From positions 22,590 through 86,589 of the forward strand of contig JAPEVF010000157.1 of the NCBI GenBank assembly GCA_029747585.1: a DNA stretch of 64,000 nt, given 5' to 3'. Position numbers and translations under genes: made by a program. Positions 57,374 through 64,000 of the stretch are shown piece after piece. The DNA comes from Pleurotus djamor (Eukaryota > Basidiomycota > Agaricomycetes > Agaricales > Pleurotaceae). Position 1 is the first letter of the stretch; each line of letters opens with the position of its first letter. The notes beneath the pieces are model-generated. The model was not told the DNA's origin, did no database searches, and worked only from the letters and a program-made list of their open reading frames with translations.

Positions 57374-58833
57374 ATGCTGCTGGTCTCTCCGATAATGAAA
57401 AGGGGACAGGCGCTACGGACCTATCAGAAACCTCTGAATTTCAGTTTCACAAGTCCCAAGGTAATCCCTCGCATTTTCGTTTCAGGAAGTAAGTCGCCAA
57501 ACAAGAAAACAAACAAACAATCACAACCTCGGCTGTCAGACCACTTTGATATTGAAGCGAATATCCTTGCTCTTCACCCATACCGATGCGCGCGAGATGA
57601 TTATCAAGAAGGCATCCTATTAGACGCGAACGAGAACTCATTGGGCCATTCGATATCGAGAAACCCTACTGAAGGAACCGATTCGTCGACTCTGGACCTT
57701 GATTTACACCGATATCCTGACCCGTCGCATGATAACATCAAGTCTAGGATAGCAGAGTTGAGAGGCATCCCGGGCCCTGATCATGTTTTTCTGGGAGTGG
57801 GATCGGATGAGGTGATAGACTTGGTGATGCGCGTGTGTGTTACGCCTGGGAAGGAGAAGATATTGATTACCCCGCCGACGTATGGGATGTACGCCGTCTG
57901 TGCCCAAGTTAATGATGTTGGGATTGTCAAGTGTGATTTGGAGCTTGGGAATGTTCATGGCGAAGGCGGAGTGAATGGTCGGTTTAGCATTCGAGTGGAA
58001 GAGGTATTTTTGCGACCATCATAAATAAGGTGCAGGCGAAAGCTGATTTCGCCTTGTTCTTAGATCAAGCGCATGGTGGACGCCGATCCTTCCATCAAGC
58101 TCATATTTCTATGTTCACCTGGAAATCCATCTGGTACTCTGGTTTCCCTGGCTTCGATAAGGGAAATTCTAGAGTATCCTGGGTTCAAGGGGATCGTTGT
58201 CGTAGACGAGGCTTACATCGACTTTGCAGACTCGAACGCTAGCGCAACTTCTCTCGTCAAGGAGTTTGCCAATCTTTGCGTCATGCAAACTCTTAGTAAG
58301 AGTTTTGGCCTAGCAGCGATACGGTGCGTGTCAACGCTTCAAACAGTGGCCAAACCATCTGCTCATAGCTTGATAGACTGGGTGTTGCCATAGCCCAACC
58401 CCCGTTAATCCAAATTCTAACCAATACAAAGGCCCCTTACAACATATCAACGCCAACAGCCAACCTCGCCCTCTCAGCCCTTTCTCCTTCGAGCGTAGAG
58501 TCGATGCGCTCCAAGATCTCCACCTTAGTGTCTTCTCGGGCAAAGCTTCTGTCATCCTTATCAGCACTAGCCCCCCTCGGTGTTGGCGCCGCCATTGGAG
58601 GGAACGACGCTAATTTCTTGATGATACCGATACTCAGTGGACCGAGCGGTGAACCTGATAACGCAAGGTCTCAGAAGGTTTACAAGTCCCTTGCGGAGGA
58701 GCATGGTATCGTTGTGCGTTATCGGGGCGGAGAGCCTGGTTGTCGAGGGTGCTTGAGGATAACTGTGGGCACGGAGGAAGAAAATGTCGCGCTTACCCAA
58801 CGACTCGGCGAGGTTCTGCGCGTATTCACATAG
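57374..58833 (+). CDS. HIS5: Histidinol-phosphate aminotransferase
   Basis: This PLP enzyme converts imidazole-acetol phosphate and glutamate to histidinol phosphate, the seventh step of histidine synthesis. Three exons (introns 58004-58063 and 58324-58376) give 448 residues. Family motifs in order: HFDIEANILALHPYRCARDDYQEGILLDANEN, FLGVGSDEVIDL, PPTYGMYAV, FLCSPGNPSGT, VVDEAYIDFAD, and QTLSKSFGLAAIRLG with the PLP-binding Lys. It ends in the C-terminal RYRGGEPGCRGCLRITVGT. The second intron is placed at an acceptor that restores RLGVA. Similarity starts only around residue 50, so the first 45 residues (MLLVSPIM..) may be an artefact and the real start may lie downstream or in another exon. 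Confidence 0.92.
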
Positions 58834-61654
58834 ACACTCGCCGAAGGTTGTAAGGCGGGAATTCACTTTGCATTTATCTGATTCACCAAAAGGGATTTCA
58901 CGTCGATGATTTTTCTGCAGGTTGTTTTCAACCGAAATTCCTCGGAAATGCCAAGTCCTTGAAATGGCTGAGCGCGGGAAGACCCTGCATGAGCGTGAGA
59001 AGGCGACTTTTTTGAGTTAATATTGGCCACTGCTTGTTCTCAGTACCTTACCAAGTCGACCACCGACGACCAAGTAATCTTCGCCAAGGCACGCTTCAAG
59101 ATCGATCACCTTCTGGGCCCAGCAGACCCAACAGACGAGCTCCCAACCCACAACTCAACGCCATCTCTCTCTCCCTTCCACCAAGCACACTTCCCCTCCA
59201 AAATCCGGATTAGGCAACTCTCGACGCCCTTCCAACTCCCATCTATGCGCCTCCATCCCTCTCTCCACCACCACCACCATCAATCAAACACAGCAAAATG
59301 ACCACTTACATGATACTCTCGCAACCCAGCCTTCCTCCCTCCTCCCCCTCACATCCCTACAACATCCCGTCCTCCAGTCAACCCACATGTCCTCGCACAC
59401 GAACATAGATGCGGAGGAGATATGGTTCAAAGGTTCTATTGCATATAGTGAGTCCTATACATGACTATACAAGGCGGATGTAGCTTACATTACACCTAGA
59501 GTAGCATACACAACCCTTCCTTTCGCCATCAAGTCACCTTGCGGCGTGCGCCTCCAAACTCCCTTCCTCCCTTCCAACCATCTCCACCTCCGACCCACGT
59601 CTACAACTCGATGCCGCCTTCCCTACGCGTCCCCCACGAACCTGTCAAAACATCCTCAACATCCTCAAACGAATCAATCCCTTCCCCAAGCAAGAAAATC
59701 CGAACACATCGGAATTTCCAAAAATTCGACCCCAACACAAAATCAACGACGACTCACCCAATATCCAACCAAGCCTTTCGCAAACTTGGTCAAGGGTACC
59801 TTGAACGTGTACGACCATGGGGATACCGTCGCTAGACGGCTGTGTTACGATGCGGATGAGGTACGGAGGCCCATCTGTGGCTGGGAGGAGAGAGTCAGTA
59901 AGTATTCAGTTAGAAGGTACTAGATGGCTTTTGCCATCATCAGAATGACTCACATATGTCTTATATATCATCAATAAACCTGTTTCCCTCGAAATTTTCG
60001 TGCCCTTGGGTGATTTTGAAAATTCTGATGGACCTAGGTAAAATCAAGAAAACTAATGTCAGGCCTTTGGGAGCGTAATAGATCATAGGTGGACGACGTA
60101 CCATCAAGGATATATGGTCCGCCAAGGGTGCGGTTCGGTCGTCATTGAGTTATTGACCTCGGTGACCCTGGAGGAGGTAAACATGAAAAATCAGCATAGG
60201 TGCGTGAATACTCGGTTTCAGACTCACAAAATTGCTTATACTTCATCACTATAGATCACCCATCGATCCTACGTCGTCCCTGGCGTGTTTCCGTGACTTT
60301 GGAAAATTCGGTCCATGGACGTCCTCCATGTTCGAATTTTCCAAATCTTCATGTAGCCTCTCGCAAACATAGCCATAGCTGCGCCACCACTCCACGATCT
60401 CGTGGGTATAGTTGTAATCGGCCAGCGTTTCGGCGTTCTCTGGGAATCCGAAGTTTTCGCCTCGTTCACGAGGTCAATGCCGATTAAAATCTTCAATTTC
60501 GATGTCAGCTACTCAGAAACGATACTCAAAGATAGGGAAGGGACGTACCATTATGGGAGAACGCGAAATCGAACGGGGCCATCAAGATTTCTCGGAGAAA
60601 ATCTGAATTTTTGAGTCTGAAGGGTAAAAATGGGAAATGCGAAAATAAGTGGGTGAGTATTCATTGAACCTTGGTAAGAAAGCTTACCTTCGACTCAGGG
60701 ACCATCCAGAATCGTTTTCTAGGCAGCGGTTATGCCGCATTCGGTCGTTCTGACAATTCGGCGCGAGGAGGTAGCTCACGGGTCAAATTTCAAGAACGGG
60801 TCATAGCCCTTCACACACTCGGCTGAGGGATCGCCCATCGTCTACGAGCAAGGTTCTGTAGCGGTCGTAGGGCGTAGATCCGTCGTTGGCCGTCGATTCA
60901 TGAATTTCGGGCGAGGAGGTGACAAATCTGCAAAGAAAAACCAACCATCAAAACGAACGATCAGCGATAATAAATGGACGAGTATGACTCACTATCGACG
61001 TGCCGTACGAATTGGGACGCCCCTTCGAGGATTTGTGGAGGAAACAAGGATTTTACCCCGGATGATGGGGAAAAGACAGACTGGCAAGATGTGAGTAGAT
61101 CGTTCTGGAAACATAATCTCATGACGTACTGATGACCTTATATGGCTTCTAGACCACTTCCCTGGCGATAATGACGTGCGTTCGGGCATAATGCGTGTTT
61201 CGGCGCGAGGGGGAGGGTGCCGGCTAGACACTTTGAAAACGAATACCAGGCCTTGGTAAAGTTGGTCATAGATGGGGTATGGATGTCGTAGCCTGGGGAA
61301 ATAAGACGTATCCGGTTATATCTCGAATTGGACTGGGAATTTCAAATTTTCGGATCGGTCAGAAGCGGAATTCATGCTAGAACGATGAGTATTGCAGTTA
61401 TCCCTTCGTAAACTCGGGTGAAGATTGTTTTATTACTTACCTGTCAGGGATATCCTGTCCCATCCAGCTGCGTGCGCTTCGCATGGAAGAATCGAAGATT
61501 CGGCGCCGAGGACGAGCAACGGAATTACTAGCCAAGATCTTGATCTTTGCCTTCGCAAACGTTATCAAAGGACTATCGGGTACGTACCATAGTGGGGATA
61601 TAAGCTTTATTGACGAGCGTGTTGCAGGGGATGAGATATTTCACGATTTGTGCA
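58834..61654. other. Long stretch with fragments only
   Basis: Plus-strand frames at 59,023-59,301 and 59,539-59,923 (Pro/Ser/His-rich, with a CAC tract at about 59,268-59,280 and a fragment DAEEIWFKGSIAY around 59,410-59,449) look like pieces of a low-complexity protein, but I could not build a gene. From 60,000 on, related motifs such as ACGTACCAT recur (about 60,097, 60,543, 61,580) with intron-like borders, suggesting old repeats. No domain is recognised. Confidence 0.3.
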
Positions 61655-62415
61655 TTTTCGGGTAAACTTGGGATTTTCGTCATGGGCGGTCTGAGTACTC
61701 ATGTCAGTTCTTTGTACATCCCAAGAACAATGGCTGTACGACTTGCCTTTCATGTCTCGAGCCTTTCTAGCCGCTCCATTACGCTGCGGGGAAGGAAATC
61801 AAGATGCTAAGGGAAAAATGATCCCGGTGAGTAGAACTGTTTTGGGAATGAAACAAGGGACTGACCTGGTTTATTCCCATGCCTGCAATTGAGGTGTACG
61901 CAGATGGGGACGAGTAAGTGTACTCGAGGTAGCTGGTGACGTCCCCGAGAGTCCTGAAATCCCCGCAAACGAAGTGAGAAGCTGGGGGTTTGTGTTTTTC
62001 GGGGTAAGTGTCCGTTTTCGTCACGGCAGGCTTGAAATTCCATGTCAGCTCCTTTGGGATCTCAGGTACGAAGGCTGAACAGCTTACCTTTGTGGTTCTG
62101 TTCGCTAGAGGTTTGCGGGGATGGGGACAAAGATTCTAGGGAGTGGGGAGGAAACAAGTGATCGTGGTGAGCAAACCATTTTGGGAAGGCAGCAATTGAC
62201 TTACGCGATCCAATCCCATGCCTACGATCGAGGTGTAGGCAGATGGGGATGAGTAGGCCAAGAGTAAGTGTACTCGAGGCCGTTGGTGAGGGCGCAAAAG
62301 TCAAAAGTCAAAGCTAGAAACAAAGTGAGTGCGTCGGGTCATTACTCACTCACCCAGGGATGTCCGGCTACCTAGGCAGATGGGGATGAGTAGTCCTGCG
62401 GAAACGAGGTGAGTA
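61655..62415. repeat. Degenerate tandem repeat, period about 340 bases
   Basis: Unit 1 (about 61,655-61,990) and unit 2 (about 61,995-62,330) share blocks in the same order. The first is a TTTTCGGG/TTTTCGTCA block followed by CATGTCAG. Then come a GATC-C/T-GGTGAG block, TTTTGGGAA, TCCCATGCCT, GAGGTGTA.GCAGATGGGGA and GTGTACTCGAGG. A partial third unit follows near 62,372. When read on the minus strand, both units encode similar peptides (LLVPICVHLNCRHG versus LLIPICLHLDRRHG), so the repeat may derive from coding sequence. Confidence 0.65.
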
Positions 62416-62756
62416 GACAAAATGAAATTACCGGCGAGCATTACTCACAGGAACGGTGGCAGTGATGTGGACGGTTAGTCTACGAAGTGATCGGGACGGA
62501 GAGAAGGTGCGTTTTGCCTATGACGTCTGTCCTTACGGGAGCGCAGGGTGTCGGTTTGTCGGCTCGCTTGAGAACAATGGAGAAGCGGAAGAATATTATT
62601 ACATACCTCGGGTGCCCTGGTCTAGCCCGTGTCCCTGGCAGTGCCGACACTCTCCTCGTCGCCGAAGACGACGACGACGACGAACATTCCTGGTTAGGCC
62701 GACGGCCAGCTAGGAAAATCTACCAGTCAGTATGAGACTCATAATTGCACATACCA

Positions 62757-63342
62757 TCACCTTTGCCGCCTATCTTGAATAGTCAGAAAATGAATGACAT
62801 TAAAAGAGTCAATAGTAAATAGAGGATCGTTAGAAAGACTTACAAAGGAGGTAATTCATGGACTTGTGTTTGATGTGCGTGAGTTTGAAGTTGAGCCTGA
62901 GAACCGAGTGACTGAGTACAAACGGCCTTCGACACTTGCGCTGGAATCGAAGTCGTCGGAAAATAGATTTAATAGTCAAGAATGATTAGAGAATAATATA
63001 ATTAGATAGACTCACAATTAGGAATAGAGATTGCGGACTTGAACTTGAGTCGTTGCGGTACTAGATTTGTGATGTGTGAGCCAAACGAAAAAAAAAAGAG
63101 TCAAGACATTACCCACCTTGACTGCTTGAGCCGTTACTAGTCAGAAATTTATTGATCATTGAAAGACTTACCAAAAACGTCGAGAAATCCGGGGAAAGTG
63201 ATTAAGATAATCCTTACTTGCGACGAGTGATCAAAGTTGAATATTGACGAAAACTCACCGAGAATTAAAGGCACAGACTGTGAGTGTAGAACGAAGGTAA
63301 GTATATTGAATACAAGTCAATAGTCCAGCGAAGACTTACCAT
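62757..63342 (-). CDS. Intron-dense hypothetical small protein downstream of promoter copy 2
   Basis: Read from the minus strand, an exon ending in ATG at 63340-63342 is followed by GTAAGT. Seven short exons can then be joined (introns of about 45-80 nt with GTAAGTC, GTGAGT or GTGGGT donors) into one open frame of about 85 codons. The predicted product begins with a hydrophobic, signal-peptide-like segment (MSVPLILVRIILITF) and continues with Ser- and Lys/Arg-rich sequence. The TATA box of the duplicated segment copy 2 lies about 200 bases upstream with a CT-rich leader. The joined frame could still be chance; no family is recognised. Confidence 0.3.
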
Positions 63343-63400
63343 AGACTCGACTTGATCACTAGTGACGTCAGTGATGAGAGACAGAGATGAGAGATGAGCG

Positions 63401-63480
63401 GGGAGTGAGAGAGTGAGAGAGTGAGAGAGTGAGAGCGAGAGTGAGTAAGAGCAAGAGAGAGCGAGAGAGATGGAAGAGGA
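63401..63480. repeat. GA-rich microsatellite (GTGAGAGA-type)
   Basis: An eight-base unit close to GTGAGAGA is repeated about four times exactly and then degenerates into GA-rich sequence. On the minus strand it is a CT-rich leader below the TATA box of duplicated segment copy 2. Confidence 0.75.
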
Positions 63481-63538
63481 GTAGAGGATTCGAGGAGATG
63501 GTGAGAGGAGATGGGGACTTTGGAGTGCAACTGGGCCA

Positions 63539-63918
63539 GTATTTATAGCAAGACGGCGAGGTGAGTGGAATCGTGCGTTTCCGAATGAACGGGATTCTAG
63601 AGGCTGCAGAAAATTTTGTGCAAGGGTGAGACGTCGGCTAAGACTTAAGCGAAGGGTCCTAGCGCCGAGGACCCACAGCCTAGGCAGCCAAGTGCCCGCT
63701 TGAAACGAAAGAACGGGGCGAACAGTACGACGAGGAGAGGCACAGTTTAATGAGTTCCCCGTTATCCCTGTCCGTTCCTGCTGGCAGTTGCTGACTGGTC
63801 CACGTCTCTGGAGTACTATGGGCGCCTAATTGTACACCTGGTGCATGGGTACGGCGATGAGGAGGGTAGGANANAGACGNAGAGNNANNANGANAAGGAG
63901 GGATAGGANNGGTGAAAG
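63539..63918 (-). repeat. Duplicated promoter-like segment, copy 2
   Basis: Same 377-base sequence and orientation as 54,803-55,179. The only visible differences are in the last 50 bases, which carry about twelve Ns at scattered positions (63872-63919). That N pattern is expected when reads from several nearly identical copies were merged, so more copies may exist elsewhere in the genome. On the minus strand it ends in the TATA box CTATAAATAC. Confidence 0.85.
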
Positions 63919-64000
63919 NGCACGAACTGGAGCTTCTACGGGGAGGACGGATAGGGCTTTGAAGAGTTGAATAGTTGACCAGGACGTGGTGGATGAGAAT

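Noticed and set aside
54803..63918. Direct repeats as the LTRs of a retrotransposon
   Set aside because: The 8.4 kb between them holds a normal HIS5 gene and repeats but no gag, reverse transcriptase or integrase motifs, and no primer-binding site or target-site duplication is visible.

Overview
The window is nuclear DNA of a basidiomycete fungus, most likely an Agaricomycete (mushroom-forming class). Genes lie on both strands and carry many short introns of about 46-90 nt with GT..AG ends. They also include basidiomycete-typical families: DUF6534 and DUF6593 proteins, F-box/LRR-like proteins, a HET-domain protein, UNC93-like and Dal5-like transporters, and a fungal CBM1 domain. I cannot name the genus. 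Single Ns next to homopolymers suggest flow-type sequencing; they break or threaten a few reading frames.

Layout. 1-2.8 kb: the 5' part of a DUF2235 gene (minus strand, cut by the window edge and probably frame-broken) and a weak hypothetical ORF. 2.8-10.4 kb: ARB1 (ribosome biogenesis ABCF ATPase), an F-box gene, an SGNH esterase, and an F-box/LRR-like gene on the opposite strand. 12-14.6 kb: a small secreted CBM1 protein and a single-exon acidic protein. 15.4-20.2 kb: a tandem F-box family with one intact copy, one copy stopped by a nonsense codon, and one fragment. 22.3-28.5 kb: SDH4 (mitochondrial complex II anchor), a Gfo/Idh/MocA oxidoreductase and an UNC93-like transporter. 28.8-38 kb: a DUF6593 protein, a HET-domain protein and a Dal5-like MFS permease. 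38.7-50.3 kb: two single-pass membrane proteins, a DUF6534 multi-pass protein and a 915-residue disordered/coiled-coil protein. 50.7-53.1 kb: two tandem beta-carbonic anhydrases. 53.1-54.5 kb: a second DUF6534 gene. 57.4-58.8 kb: histidinol-phosphate aminotransferase.

The right-hand 10 kb is the least ordinary part. A near-identical segment of about 377 bp, with a TATA box pointing to the minus strand, occurs at 54.8 kb and again at 63.5 kb. Between the copies lie an array of repeated acceptor-exon modules (55.8-56.5 kb), a degenerate tandem repeat with a period of about 340 bp (61.7-62.4 kb), and an intron-dense minus-strand unit that can be spliced into one small open frame (62.76-63.34 kb).

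The conserved genes are housekeeping (ARB1, SDH4, HIS5, carbonic anhydrase). They are interspersed with fast-evolving accessory families (F-box, HET, DUF6534, secreted CBM1). I see no biosynthetic cluster, CRISPR array, rRNA or tRNA.
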